This document shows, in pieces, positions 33,429-42,641 of a stretch of 64,000 bases of DNA. The position numbers and the translations under genes are program-made. Below the pieces are notes generated by a model. That model had not been told where the DNA came from and made no database searches. It saw only the letters and a program-made list of their open reading frames with translations. This DNA is from Mycobacterium sp. 852002-51961_SCH5331710 (GTDB lineage: Bacteria > Actinomycetota > Actinomycetes > Mycobacteriales > Mycobacteriaceae): assembly GCF_001665535.1 (NCBI RefSeq), contig NZ_LZSQ01000056.1:1-64000 (forward strand). The letters are read 5' to 3'. How positions within the stretch are numbered: the first letter of the stretch is position 1; each line of letters starts with the position of its first letter.

Positions 33429-34549
33429 GCGACGAAACCCTGAAGGCCTGGGCGTATCTGTCCCGAGTGGTCGAACCCCCGTGTCCGGCACTGGCCGCAC
33501 TCGTACGACGGGTGGGCGCAGTGGAGGCCGCGGCGCGGGTGCGTCGCGGCATAGCGGGTGAAGAGGTCGACCGTCGAGCCGAAGCCCGGCGTGACATCGA
33601 CTGCGCAGAAAAGGATTTGGCCGTGTTGGCACGGCTCGGGGGCCGGCTGGTCACCTGTGATGACGACGAGTGGCCACTGCTGTCGTTCAATGGGTTCGGA
33701 GGTGCACCCGACCGGTTGCGGCCGCAGGCACAGCCGCCGTTGGTGTTGTGGGCGATCGGTCCCGCCGCGCTCGACGAAGTCGCCTTCCGGTCCGCCGCCG
33801 TCGTCGGGACGCGTGCAGCGACAACTTACGGCGAGTTCGTGGCGGCCGACATGGCGACCGGACTGGCCGAGCGCGATGTCGCGGTGGTGTCCGGTGGCGC
33901 GTTCGGCATCGACGGTGCCGCGCACCGCGCGGTGCTTGCCGTCGAGGGTGTCACCGTCGCGGTGCTCGCCGGAGGCGTCGATGTGCCGTATCCGGCGGGC
34001 CATACCGCGCTGTTACGGCGGATCGCCGAACAAGGGCTGCTGCTCAGCGAATATCCGCCCGGTGTCAGGCCTGCACGTCATCGGTTTTTGACGCGCAACC
34101 GCTTGGTGGCCGCGCTGGCGGGGGCGACCGTCGTCGTGGAGGCCGGCGCGCGAAGCGGTGCGGCCAACACCGCGGCCTGGGCGCGTGGGCTCGGCCGCCC
34201 GGTGTGTGCGGTTCCCGGCCCGGTCACGTCGTCGGCGTCGGTCGGGTGTCACGCCCTGTTGCGCAGCGGGGCGCACCTCGTCACGCGCGCGGCCGACGTC
34301 GTCGAGCTGGTTGGTCGGATTGGCGAACTGGCGCCGGAAGAGCAGCGACCGGTATCACCGTTGGACGAGCTCAGCGACGCCGACAAGCGGGTCTACGACG
34401 CACTTCCGCGCCGCGGCGGGCGCACCGCCGAAGAGATCGCGGTGGCGTCCGGCCTGCCGGCGCGCCAGGTGCTGGGTCCGCTGGCGACCCTCGAACTTTG
34501 CGGACTGGTGGTCAGCCGCGACGGGAGGTGGAAGTTGGCGCCCCGGTGA
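33425..34549 (+). CDS. dprA: DNA-processing protein DprA
   Basis: The protein has 374 residues from GTG 33425. The central Rossmann-like DprA domain is clear: SGGAFGIDGAAHRA, AVLAGGVDVPYP, GARSGAANTAAWA and a SEYPPGVRP loop. A short winged-helix-like C-terminus (RTAEEIAVASGLPARQVL) follows. DprA loads RecA on single-stranded DNA. It corresponds to Rv2896c and lies between yifB and the siderophore-interacting protein as in M. tuberculosis. Confidence 0.94.
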   Translation: MSDETLKAWAYLSRVVEPPCPALAALVRRVGAVEAAARVRRGIAGEEVDRRAEARRDIDCAEKDLAVLARLGGRLVTCDDDEWPLLSFNGFGGAPDRLRPQAQPPLVLWAIGPAALDEVAFRSAAVVGTRAATTYGEFVAADMATGLAERDVAVVSGGAFGIDGAAHRAVLAVEGVTVAVLAGGVDVPYPAGHTALLRRIAEQGLLLSEYPPGVRPARHRFLTRNRLVAALAGATVVVEAGARSGAANTAAWARGLGRPVCAVPGPVTSSASVGCHALLRSGAHLVTRAADVVELVGRIGELAPEEQRPVSPLDELSDADKRVYDALPRRGGRTAEEIAVASGLPARQVLGPLATLELCGLVVSRDGRWKLAPR

Positions 34550-34609
34550 CATGCGTTGTCCGCGACCGCAGGCGCACAAGGTAGAACCCCGGCCGGCGCG
34601 ACCTGCTCG

Positions 34610-34615
34610 TATAGT
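34610..34615 (+). promoter_or_regulatory. Possible -10 element before SIP gene
   Basis: TATAGT stands out in the GC-rich 128-base gap before the siderophore-interacting-protein gene. No clear -35 element is seen. A GTTCG-GT-CGAAC palindrome follows at 34638-34649. No iron box was found here. This is a weak call. Confidence 0.3.
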
Positions 34616-34677
34616 CGGTGAGGCCGGCTCGTACCCAGTTCGGTCGAACCGGCTAGCGAGTTTTGGAAGGATTTCTG

Positions 34678-35526
34678 TTGGCAAGGCGACCGATACACAC
34701 TTTCGAAGTGGTGCGTACTGAGCAATTGACCCCACACCTGCTCCGGCTGGTTCTGGGCGGCCCGGGGTTCGACACGTTCACCCCGAACGAGTTCACCGAC
34801 GCTTACGTCAAGATCGTGATCGTCGATCCGGCGGTCGACGTCGCCGCATTGCCGCAACCGCTGACCATCGACTCGTTCTCTTCGCTGCCGCCGGAACAGC
34901 GGCCGACCGTGCGCACGTACACCGTTCGCAACGTCGATCCCGAGCGTCGGGAGATCTGCGTCGACTTCGTGGTGCACGGTGACCACGGTGTCGCTGGACC
35001 GTGGGCTGCCGCTGCAACCCCCGGTCAGCCCGCGTACCTGATGGGGCCCAGCGGCGCCTATGCGCCGGATCCCGCCGCCGACTGGCATCTGATGGCAGGC
35101 GACGAAGCAGCGGTCCCCGCGATCAGCAATGCGCTGGAAGCGTTGCCGGACAATGCCATCGGGCACGTGTTGATCGAGGTCGCCGGGCCCGATGACGAGG
35201 TTCCGTTGAAGAAGCCCGACGGTGTCGAGGTGCGGTGGGTCTATCGCGGTGGTCGCGCGGACCTGGTCCCCGAAGATCAAGCCGGCGACCACGCCCCGCT
35301 CATCGCCGCGGTGAGAGAGACGCCGTGGTTGCCCGGACAGGTGCAGGTGTTCATCCACGGTGAGGCGCAGACGGTGATGCACAACCTGCGGCCCTACATC
35401 CGCAAGGAGCGCGGTGTCGAGGCCAAGTGGGCCTCGTCGATCTCCGGCTACTGGCGTCGGGGCCGCACCGAGGAGACCTTCCGCGAGTGGAAGCGCGAAC
35501 TGGCCAAGGCCGAAGCCAACGCCTGA
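34678..35526 (+). CDS. viuB: Siderophore-interacting protein (ferric-siderophore reductase, ViuB-like)
   Basis: The protein has 282 residues. TTG 34678 is chosen because GGAAGG lies seven bases upstream. The N-terminal FAD-binding domain has RTYTVRNVD and the DFVVHGDHGVAGPWA stretch, then the SIP domain has WHLMAGDEAAVPAI and the C-terminal SGYWRRGRTEE. These proteins reduce or release iron from ferric siderophores such as carboxymycobactin. It corresponds to Rv2895c. Confidence 0.92.
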   Translation: MARRPIHTFEVVRTEQLTPHLLRLVLGGPGFDTFTPNEFTDAYVKIVIVDPAVDVAALPQPLTIDSFSSLPPEQRPTVRTYTVRNVDPERREICVDFVVHGDHGVAGPWAAAATPGQPAYLMGPSGAYAPDPAADWHLMAGDEAAVPAISNALEALPDNAIGHVLIEVAGPDDEVPLKKPDGVEVRWVYRGGRADLVPEDQAGDHAPLIAAVRETPWLPGQVQVFIHGEAQTVMHNLRPYIRKERGVEAKWASSISGYWRRGRTEETFREWKRELAKAEANA

Positions 35527-35550
35527 CCGTAGGCCTGGCACGCTTGCCGC

Positions 35551-36711
35551 ATGACGTTCGGTAACTACCAGTTCGAGATCTACCTGCAAGGCCTCTCCGG
35601 CATCGTGCCGAACCTGCCGATGACGTTCGCGGAGTGGGAAGCCAAGGCGGAGTCGGCGATGCCGCCGTCGGTGTACTCATACGTCGCCGGGGGAGCCGGT
35701 GACGAACGGACCCAGCGGCTCAATCGCACCGCGTTCGACAACTGGGGCCTGATGCCGCGGATGTTCCGCGCGACCCGCGACCGTGACCTCACCGTCGATC
35801 TGTTCGGGCTGAAGTTGCCGTCGCCGGTGTTCATGGCGCCGATCGGGGTGATCGGCATCTGCGCCCAGGACGGTCACGGTGACCTGGCCACGGCCCGCGC
35901 GGCGGCCAGGACCGGTGTGCCGATGGTCGTCTCGACGCTCACCGAGGACCCGCTCGAGGATGTCGCCGCCGAATTCGGCGACACCCCCGGCTTTTTCCAG
36001 CTCTACACGCCGACCGACCGGGAGCTGGCCGCGAGCCTCGTCCACCGCGCCGAGGCCGCCGGATACAAGGGGATCATCGTCACGCTCGACACCTGGGTGC
36101 CCGGCTGGCGACCCCGTGACCTGTCGACGTCGAACTTCCCGCAGCTGCGCGGACGCTGCCTGTCGAACTACACCAGCGACCCGGTGTTTCGCGCTGGGCT
36201 GGCTCAGTCGCCCGAGGAGAACCCGCAGGCCGCCGTCCTGCACTGGGTCGGGCTCTTCGGTAACCCGCTGACGTGGGACGACCTGCCGTGGCTGCGCTCG
36301 TTGACCGACCTGCCGCTCATCGTCAAGGGCATCTGTCATCCCGACGACGCGCGGCGCGCCAAGGACGGCGGCGTCGACGCGATCTACTGCTCGAATCACG
36401 GCGGACGACAGGCCAACGGCGGACTGGCGGCCATCGACTGCCTTCCCGGCGTGGTCGAGGCCGCCGACGGGCTGCCCGTGTTGTTCGACTCGGGCATCCG
36501 CAGCGGCTCCGACATCGTGAAAGCGCTCGCGCTCGGCGCGACCGCCGTCGGGATCGGGCGGCCCTACGCCTACGGGCTGGCGCTCGGCGGTGTGGACGGG
36601 GTCGTTCACGTGCTGCGCTCGCTGCTGGCCGAAGCCGATCTGACTATGGCCGTCGACGGCTATCCCACCCTGGCCGATCTCACTCCGGACACGCTGCGGC
36701 GCGTCACCTGA
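35551..36711 (+). CDS. FMN-dependent alpha-hydroxy-acid enzyme, lactate 2-monooxygenase-like
   Basis: The protein has 386 residues. [43 protein letters not shown] and [19 protein letters not shown] follow the M. smegmatis lactate 2-monooxygenase closely along the whole length. That enzyme turns lactate into acetate, CO2 and water. The active-site SNHGGRQ with catalytic His and Arg is intact. It interrupts the viuB-xerC adjacency of M. tuberculosis. Action on another 2-hydroxy acid cannot be excluded. Confidence 0.88.
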   Translation: MTFGNYQFEIYLQGLSGIVPNLPMTFAEWEAKAESAMPPSVYSYVAGGAGDERTQRLNRTAFDNWGLMPRMFRATRDRDLTVDLFGLKLPSPVFMAPIGVIGICAQDGHGDLATARAAARTGVPMVVSTLTEDPLEDVAAEFGDTPGFFQLYTPTDRELAASLVHRAEAAGYKGIIVTLDTWVPGWRPRDLSTSNFPQLRGRCLSNYTSDPVFRAGLAQSPEENPQAAVLHWVGLFGNPLTWDDLPWLRSLTDLPLIVKGICHPDDARRAKDGGVDAIYCSNHGGRQANGGLAAIDCLPGVVEAADGLPVLFDSGIRSGSDIVKALALGATAVGIGRPYAYGLALGGVDGVVHVLRSLLAEADLTMAVDGYPTLADLTPDTLRRVT

Positions 36712-36744
36712 GCGTTGCGGCCGGCCTCTGCCACGGTGGGATTC

Positions 36745-37647
36745 GTGGAAGCCGTACTCGAGGAGTTCGACGAGTACCTCGCGCTGGAGCGAGGTCGCTC
36801 CGAGCACACCCGTCGCGCGTACCTCGGTGACCTCCGCGCGCTGTTCGGGTTCATGGCCGAGCGCGGCCACGACGCCGGACCGGGCGGCCTCAGCCTTCCG
36901 GTGCTGCGGTCCTGGCTGGCCGCGCAGGCCGCCGGCGGCGCCGCACGTACGACGCTGGCCCGGCGCACCTCGGCGGTGAAGATGTTCACCGCGTGGGCGG
37001 TGCGGCGCGGATTGATCGCGAGCGACCCCGCCGCGCGGCTTCAGGTGCCCAAGGCCCGCCGCGAGCTGCCCGCGGTGTTGCGCGAGGACCAGGCGCTCGA
37101 CGCGATGGCCGCGGCGAAATCCGGCGCCCAGGAGGGCGATCCGATGGCGCTTCGCGACCTGCTGATCGTGGAGTTGTTGTACGCCACCGGTATTCGTGTC
37201 AGCGAGCTGTGCGGGCTCGACATCGACGACATCGATCTGCCACGTCGCCTGTTGCGGGTCCTGGGCAAGGGCAACAAACAGCGGACGGTGCCGTTCGGCG
37301 TTCCCGCGCAGGAGGCGCTGTCGGCGTGGCTCGACCGTGGCCGGCCTGCGTTGGCGACGCCGGACTCGGGGCCGGCCCTGCTGTTGGGGGCGCGGGGGCG
37401 TCGACTGGACCCGCGGCAGGCGCGCACCGTCGTACATCAGACCGTCGGCGCGGTCGACGGTGCGCCCGACATCGGGCCGCATGGGTTGCGACACAGCGCC
37501 GCAACGCATCTGCTCGAGGGCGGCGCCGATCTGCGCGTCGTGCAAGAACTTCTCGGCCATTCCACCCTGGCCACCACCCAGCTCTACACCCATGTCACGG
37601 TCGCGAGGTTGCGGGCCGTCCACGACCAGGCGCACCCGCGCGCGTAA
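36745..37647 (+). CDS. xerC: Tyrosine recombinase XerC
   Basis: The protein has 300 residues from GTG 36745 ([17 protein letters not shown]), which agrees with the start of M. tuberculosis XerC; GTG 36736 is also in frame. The N-terminal SAM-like domain has [16 protein letters not shown]. The catalytic domain has Arg in [13 protein letters not shown], the LLGHST box and the tyrosine in TTQLYTH. It resolves chromosome dimers at dif with XerD. The TAA stop overlaps the next ATG. Confidence 0.95.
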   Translation: MEAVLEEFDEYLALERGRSEHTRRAYLGDLRALFGFMAERGHDAGPGGLSLPVLRSWLAAQAAGGAARTTLARRTSAVKMFTAWAVRRGLIASDPAARLQVPKARRELPAVLREDQALDAMAAAKSGAQEGDPMALRDLLIVELLYATGIRVSELCGLDIDDIDLPRRLLRVLGKGNKQRTVPFGVPAQEALSAWLDRGRPALATPDSGPALLLGARGRRLDPRQARTVVHQTVGAVDGAPDIGPHGLRHSAATHLLEGGADLRVVQELLGHSTLATTQLYTHVTVARLRAVHDQAHPRA

Positions 37648-38531
37648 TGCGGAGGGCGACGGTCAGTTTCCCGTGGGGGACGGTCTCCTACCTCGAGTGG
37701 GCACCCGAGCAGGCCGGCGCGCCGACGGTGGTGCTGCTGCACGGCGGCGGGGTCGATAGCGCGTCACTGTCGTGGGGTGGTGTCGGGCCGCGGCTCGCGG
37801 CGAGCGGCTACCGCGTGCTCGCGCCCGACCACCCCGGATACGGCGGGAGTCCGCCGGCGGCCTGGCCGTCGACCCAGGACCGGTTGGTGACCTACGTCGG
37901 CGAGTTCGTCGACGCACTCGGGCTGGACCGCTACGCGATCGGCGGTCTGTCACTCGGTGGCGGAATGACGATCGGGCACGTTTTGGACCGCCCGGAAAAG
38001 GTCACGGGCGCAATGCTGTTGGGCAGCTACGGGTTGATGCCCCGGCTCTCCGAGGGACCGCTGTCCGGAACCCGGCAGGCGTTGACGTGGCTCACGGTGC
38101 GCACCGGGCTGCTGGGCGCGGTGAGCCGGTGGTCGGGGCGAAGCCGACGCGCGATGACCTGGGTCATGCCCGCGTTGATCGCCGACCCCACGCAACGCAC
38201 GCCCGAACTCGTCGACGAGATCCTGTCGGCCGCTCGAGCCGAAAACGCATTCGGCGCGTTCGGTCAATGGCAGCGCGATCAGGTCAGGTGGAACGGCCTC
38301 GCCACGGACTACCGCGCCCGGCTCCCGGAATTCCCGCGGCCCGCGCTGATCATCCACGGCGACAAGGACACCAGCGTGCCGGTGGCGACGGCGCGGGCGG
38401 CGGCGGAACTGATCCCGGACGCACGACTCGAAGTGGTTGTCGGCGCCGCACATTGGGTCCAGCGCGACCGACCCGACATCGTCGTGGCCGCGATGATCGA
38501 ATTCCTCGACACACTCAACGCAGCAGCTTGA
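37647..38531 (+). CDS. Alpha/beta-hydrolase
   Basis: The protein has 294 residues. The oxyanion-hole segment LLHGGGVDS, the nucleophile elbow GLSLGGG, an acid in HGDKDTSVP and the late histidine in GAAHWVQ give a complete catalytic set. It starts within the xerC stop (TAATG), so it is co-translated. The substrate is unknown. Its last 17 bases overlap the end of the convergent M23 gene. Confidence 0.88.
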   Translation: MRRATVSFPWGTVSYLEWAPEQAGAPTVVLLHGGGVDSASLSWGGVGPRLAASGYRVLAPDHPGYGGSPPAAWPSTQDRLVTYVGEFVDALGLDRYAIGGLSLGGGMTIGHVLDRPEKVTGAMLLGSYGLMPRLSEGPLSGTRQALTWLTVRTGLLGAVSRWSGRSRRAMTWVMPALIADPTQRTPELVDEILSAARAENAFGAFGQWQRDQVRWNGLATDYRARLPEFPRPALIIHGDKDTSVPVATARAAAELIPDARLEVVVGAAHWVQRDRPDIVVAAMIEFLDTLNAAA

Positions 38532-39129
38532 TCACCTCGGCGATGTCCGGCATCGTCGCGGCCCGAGCGTGCGCAAACTGTCGAAAAGCGGCGGCGTGTC
38601 GTGTGCAGACACGCACGCTCGCGGGGAAAGGGAATGCGATCGGTTTGAGGCGGATCGGGGTCGTGACCACCAGGCCCAGGGGATCGACGTAGTCGGCGCG
38701 CGCAGCAGAACCCCACATCGCGCCCCAGTGCAGGCATGCCGATCGCGGGCAGCCGGGGTGTCCGGCCTCGAGCACGCCGATTGCGGACTCCGCGTCGACG
38801 CGCTGTCCGCGCCCCACCGTCGCCCGGACCGGTTCGTAGGTGGTCCGCAACCCGCCGGGATGAGCGATCGAGACGACCGACCGCCCCGCCAGCTCTCCTG
38901 CGAACACCACGGTGCCCTCGGCCGCCGCCAGCACCCGCTGACCGGGCGTTCCCGCCAGGTCCACCCCGCGATGCCCGCTCTGCCAGTTAGGGGTGGGGAC
39001 GTCGAAGCCGCGCGTCACCTCGGGGCGCGGTCGCAGCGGCCAGGCCAGCCGGCCGTCCTGCGCGGCGACGGGCACCGCCCACACCAGCGCGGACACCGTG
39101 ACGGCGGCAAAGAGCACGACCCAGCGCAT
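38515..39129 (-). CDS. Secreted M23-family (LytM-like) protein
   Basis: The protein has 204 residues. A signal peptide covers about residues 1-23. The M23 core has [15 protein letters not shown] (His and Asp zinc ligands), then TTYEPV and GRGQRV. Where LytM proteins usually have HLH, this one has CLH in the [10 protein letters not shown] segment, so one zinc ligand is changed to cysteine. It corresponds to Rv2891, which lies next to rpsB. It may cut or only bind peptidoglycan. Confidence 0.88.
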   Translation of the reverse strand: MRWVVLFAAVTVSALVWAVPVAAQDGRLAWPLRPRPEVTRGFDVPTPNWQSGHRGVDLAGTPGQRVLAAAEGTVVFAGELAGRSVVSIAHPGGLRTTYEPVRATVGRGQRVDAESAIGVLEAGHPGCPRSACLHWGAMWGSAARADYVDPLGLVVTTPIRLKPIAFPFPASVRVCTRHAAAFRQFAHARAATMPDIAEVIKLLR

Positions 39130-39221
39130 AACCCCAGCTCAGCGCACTATGGCCGGTCGGCGCCAGACCGCGACGAGAATCTGTGGACAACCGGCCCGGC
39201 GCGGGATCGTCGTGGAAAAAG

Positions 39222-39237
39222 CACCCTGTGCAGGGTG
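39222..39237. promoter_or_regulatory. Palindrome abutting rpsB promoter
   Basis: CACCCTG-TG-CAGGGTG is an inverted repeat with seven-base arms. It is directly followed by TAAACT (39238-39243), a plausible -10 element for rpsB transcription. This suggests an operator or control hairpin, but no regulator is known to me. Confidence 0.4.
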
Positions 39238-39328
39238 TAAACTGCTAACCGCAGCTCGCTTGCGCGGGCTGACTTCGCGTGTCTGCGCACGACCCGTTCC
39301 ACTAGGTCGTATCCCGGATGCCGTCGGT

Positions 39329-39345
39329 CCCGTCCTCCGGACGGG
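39329..39345 (+). promoter_or_regulatory. Hairpin in the rpsB leader
   Basis: CCCGTCC-TCC-GGACGGG forms a seven-pair GC stem with a three-base loop, about 77 bases before the rpsB start in a long untranslated leader. S2 operons of several bacteria are autoregulated through their leaders. Whether this hairpin does so is inference. Confidence 0.4.
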
Positions 39346-39421
39346 TTCTGGCTTCCGAGCAGTCACCAGGGCTCGGCGTCACCCGACGCCGGCATCAACC
39401 GACGAAAAGGACCATGGACTC

Positions 39422-40282
39422 ATGGCTGTTGTAACCATGAAGCAGCTGCTCGACAGCGGCACCCACTTCGGGCATCAGACCCGTCGCTGGAATCCCAAGA
39501 TGAAGCGGTTCATCTTCACCGACCGCAACGGCATCTACATCATCGATCTGCAGCAGACGCTGACCTACATCGACAAGGCGTACGAGTTCGTCAAGGAAAC
39601 CGTCGCCCACGGTGGGACGATCATGTTCGTCGGCACCAAGAAGCAGGCGCAGGAGTCGATCGCCGAAGAGGCCACCCGCGTCGGCATGCCGTATGTGAAC
39701 CAGCGCTGGCTGGGTGGCATGCTCACCAACTTCTCGACCGTGCACAAGCGGCTGCAGCGTCTCAAGGAACTCGAGACGATGGAGCAGACCGGCGGGTTCG
39801 AGGGTCGCACCAAGAAGGAAATCTTGATGCTGACCCGCGAGAAGAACAAGCTCGAGCGCTCGCTGGGCGGTATCCGCGACATGGCCAAGGTGCCCTCGGC
39901 CGTGTGGGTCGTCGACACCAACAAGGAGCACATCGCCGTCGGCGAGGCGCGCAAGCTCGGCATCCCCGTCATCGCGATCCTCGACACCAACTGCGATCCC
40001 GACCTCGTCGACTACCCGATCCCGGGCAACGACGACGCGATCCGTTCGGCCGCGCTGCTGACCAAGGTGATCGCCGCCGCGGTCGCCGAGGGTCTGCAGG
40101 CCCGCGCGGGTGTGGGCCGCGACGGCGACAAGCCCGACGCCGAGGCCGCAGAGCCGCTCGCCGAGTGGGAGCAGGAGCTGCTGGCCGGCGCGACCGCCAC
40201 CGCATCCCCGACCGCCGCAGGTGCCGCCCCCGGCACCCCCGAGGCGGACGTCCAGACCGAACCGAAAACCACGGAGAGCTGA
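39422..40282 (+). CDS. rpsB: 30S ribosomal protein S2
   Basis: The protein has 286 residues. [30 protein letters not shown] and the [20 protein letters not shown] region identify S2. The C-terminal Ala/Pro/Thr/Glu-rich tail after about residue 230 is an actinobacterial extension. It is followed after two bases by tsf, the normal bacterial arrangement. Confidence 0.98.
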   Translation: MAVVTMKQLLDSGTHFGHQTRRWNPKMKRFIFTDRNGIYIIDLQQTLTYIDKAYEFVKETVAHGGTIMFVGTKKQAQESIAEEATRVGMPYVNQRWLGGMLTNFSTVHKRLQRLKELETMEQTGGFEGRTKKEILMLTREKNKLERSLGGIRDMAKVPSAVWVVDTNKEHIAVGEARKLGIPVIAILDTNCDPDLVDYPIPGNDDAIRSAALLTKVIAAAVAEGLQARAGVGRDGDKPDAEAAEPLAEWEQELLAGATATASPTAAGAAPGTPEADVQTEPKTTES

Positions 40283-40283
40283 T

Positions 40284-41111
40284 ATGGCCAACTACACCGC
40301 CGCTGACGTCAAGCGACTGCGGGAGCTGACCGGCGCCGGCATGCTCGACAGCAAGAACGCGTTGGTCGAGGCCGACGGCGATTTCGACAAGGCCGTCGAG
40401 CTGCTGCGCATCAAGGGCGCCAAGGACGTCGGCAAGCGCGCCGAGCGCGCGACCGCCGAGGGCCTGGTGGCCGCCAAGGACGGCGCACTGATCGAGCTGA
40501 ACTCCGAGACCGACTTCGTCGCCAAGAACGCGGAGTTCCAGGCCGTCGCCGACCAGATCGTCGCCGCCGCCGCGGCCGCGAAGGCCACCGACGTCGACGC
40601 GCTTAAGGCCGCCAAGGTCGGTGACACCACCGTCGAGCAGGTGATTGCCGACCTGTCGGCCAAGATCGGCGAAAAGCTCGAGCTGCGCCGCGTCGCGTAC
40701 TTCGACGGCACGGTCGAGACCTACCTGCACAAGCGTGCCGCGGACCTGCCGCCGGCCGTGGGTGTGCTGGTGGAGTACAACGGGGGCGACGACGAAAAAG
40801 GCTCCGCGGCCGCTCACGCGGTCGCGCTGCAGATCGCCGCGCTCAAGGCCAAGTACCTCACCCGGGAGGACGTGCCCGAGGACGTCGTCGCCAATGAGCG
40901 TCGCATCGCCGAGGAGACCGCCCGTACCGAGGGCAAGCCCGAGCAGGCGCTGCCCAAGATCGTCGAAGGCCGTGTGACCGGCTTCTACAAGGACGTCGTG
41001 CTGCTCGACCAGCCGTCGGTGTCCGACAACAAGAAGACCGTCAAGGCCCTGCTCGACGAGGCGGGCGTGACCGTAACCCGCTTCGTTCGCTTCGAGGTCG
41101 GCCAAGCCTAG
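40284..41111 (+). CDS. tsf: Elongation factor Ts
   Basis: The protein has 275 residues. The UBA-like start ([19 protein letters not shown]), the SETDFVAKN motif and two dimerisation subdomains fit EF-Ts, the nucleotide-exchange factor of EF-Tu. GAGAGCTGAT precedes the start. A large inverted repeat follows the gene. Confidence 0.98.
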   Translation: MANYTAADVKRLRELTGAGMLDSKNALVEADGDFDKAVELLRIKGAKDVGKRAERATAEGLVAAKDGALIELNSETDFVAKNAEFQAVADQIVAAAAAAKATDVDALKAAKVGDTTVEQVIADLSAKIGEKLELRRVAYFDGTVETYLHKRAADLPPAVGVLVEYNGGDDEKGSAAAHAVALQIAALKAKYLTREDVPEDVVANERRIAEETARTEGKPEQALPKIVEGRVTGFYKDVVLLDQPSVSDNKKTVKALLDEAGVTVTRFVRFEVGQA

Positions 41112-41122
41112 AGATCTCCACC

Positions 41123-41181
41123 GCGAGCGCTCATCGTTGTACGGCCGAAAGGCCGAAATCTGTACAACGGTGAGCGCTCGC
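41123..41181 (+). terminator. Long stem-loop after tsf
   Basis: Two 20-base arms (41123-41142 and 41162-41181) pair at 19 of 20 positions. The 19-base loop holds its own small hairpin, GGCC-GAAA-GGCC. There is no T-run, so it is not a classical terminator; it could stop or stabilise the rpsB-tsf transcript or be a small repeat element. It lies 12 bases after the tsf stop. Confidence 0.55.
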
Positions 41182-41231
41182 GCATGTGGAGGGTGGGCCC
41201 ACGACGCGGTACGGGCTGGTACCGTCGCCTC

Positions 41232-42641
41232 ATGGGTTGCATTAGTGCTTTCGGTGACGATGCCCTCGGCGATCTCGACGCCGTCGCCCTGGTGGAGGCG
41301 CTGCAGTCGGGCGCGGTGTCGCGAGCTGAACTGATCGAGGCCGCGATCGCCCGCACGGAGGCGGTCAACCCGTCGCTGAACGGATTGGCGTACGAGGCGT
41401 TCGACCAGGCGCGCACCCGCGCCGCCGATCCGCATCCCTACGGCGGCTACTTCAACGGAGTGCCGTCGTTCCTGAAAGACAACGTGGCGGTCGCCGGGAT
41501 GCCGACCATGAGTGGCACCGACGCGTGGGATCCGCACCCGGAGCGGGCACACGGCGACTTCGCGCGCTCGTTCCTGGCGACCGGGCTGGCGCCGATCGGC
41601 AAGACGCAGATGTCGGAATTCGGCTTTAGCGCCTCGGCCGAGCATCCCCGCATCGGCCCCGTGCGCAATCCCTGGAACCCCGAGCACACCGCCGGTGCGT
41701 CGTCGTCGGGCTCCGCGGCGTTCGTCGCCGCCGGGGTGGTGCCGATCGCGCACGCCAACGACGGCGGTGGGTCGATCCGAATTCCCGCCTCCTGCAACGG
41801 TTTAGTGGGTCTCAAGCCGTCGCGCGGCCGGCTGCCGCTGGACAAGAAGCTGCGGCAGATGCCGCTTCGCATCGTCGCCAACGGCGTCGTCACCCGGTCG
41901 GTGCGCGACACCGCGGCGTTCTACCGCGAAATCGAGCGGGTGTACCGCAATCCGCGGTTGCCCGCTATCGGCGCCGTCACGCGGCCCGCGACCCAACGGC
42001 TGCGAATCGCGGTGTGCACACAGTCGATCTCGCGCGAAGCGAGCCCCGAGGTGCGTGAGCTGACGCTGAAGAACGCCGCGCTACTCGAGGAACTGGGGCA
42101 TCGGGTCACGGTGATCGACAATCCCGTGCCGTCGCACTTCATGAACGACTTCCTGCTCTACTGGTCGTTCCTGGCGTTCGCACTGGTGCGCAGCGGCCGC
42201 ACGTTGGGGCCGAACTTCGACCGCGCGCGCCTGGACAGTCTCACGCTCGGCCTCGACCGTTACGCGTCGCGGAATCTGCACCGGTTGCCGACGGCGATCG
42301 CGCGGTTGTCGCGCATCCGCCGGATCACCTCACGAGTCACCGACGACTACGACGTCGTGCTGATGCCGACGCTCGCCGACGTCACGCCCCCGATCGGACA
42401 TCTCGACCCGACGCAGGACTACCAGACGATCATCGACCGGCTCGTCGACTGGGTGGCGTTCACACCGCTGCAGAACGCCACGGGGGAGCCGGCCATCTCG
42501 CTGCCACTCGCCGAATCCGCCTCCGGGCTTCCGGTCGGCATGATGTTCGCTGCACCCGTGGGCCATGAACGCAGGTTGCTCGAGTTGGCCTACGAACTCG
42601 AAGAAGCGCGGCCGTTCAAGCGCATTCAGGCCCCGCGCTAG
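41232..42641 (+). CDS. amiC: Amidase-signature hydrolase
   Basis: The protein has 469 residues. ATG 41232 is preferred because the following DDALGDLDAVAL aligns with the start of M. tuberculosis AmiC (Rv2888c); an in-frame ATG at 41184 overlaps the region next to the stem-loop. The Ser-Ser-Lys triad is visible: Lys82 in FLKDN, Ser158 in GASSSGS and Ser181 in GGGSIRIPAS. It hydrolyses amides of unknown identity. The stop overlaps that of the convergent glycerate kinase gene. Confidence 0.92.
   Translation: MGCISAFGDDALGDLDAVALVEALQSGAVSRAELIEAAIARTEAVNPSLNGLAYEAFDQARTRAADPHPYGGYFNGVPSFLKDNVAVAGMPTMSGTDAWDPHPERAHGDFARSFLATGLAPIGKTQMSEFGFSASAEHPRIGPVRNPWNPEHTAGASSSGSAAFVAAGVVPIAHANDGGGSIRIPASCNGLVGLKPSRGRLPLDKKLRQMPLRIVANGVVTRSVRDTAAFYREIERVYRNPRLPAIGAVTRPATQRLRIAVCTQSISREASPEVRELTLKNAALLEELGHRVTVIDNPVPSHFMNDFLLYWSFLAFALVRSGRTLGPNFDRARLDSLTLGLDRYASRNLHRLPTAIARLSRIRRITSRVTDDYDVVLMPTLADVTPPIGHLDPTQDYQTIIDRLVDWVAFTPLQNATGEPAISLPLAESASGLPVGMMFAAPVGHERRLLELAYELEEARPFKRIQAPR

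Noticed and set aside
34638-34649. GTTCG-GT-CGAAC before the siderophore-interacting protein as an iron or SOS box.
   Set aside because: It does not match the IdeR consensus, and the mycobacterial LexA box needs a longer, different pattern.
35677-37635. A 652-codon open frame on the minus strand.
   Set aside because: It lies opposite the lactate-monooxygenase-like and xerC genes; its arginine- and glycine-rich translation has no domain.
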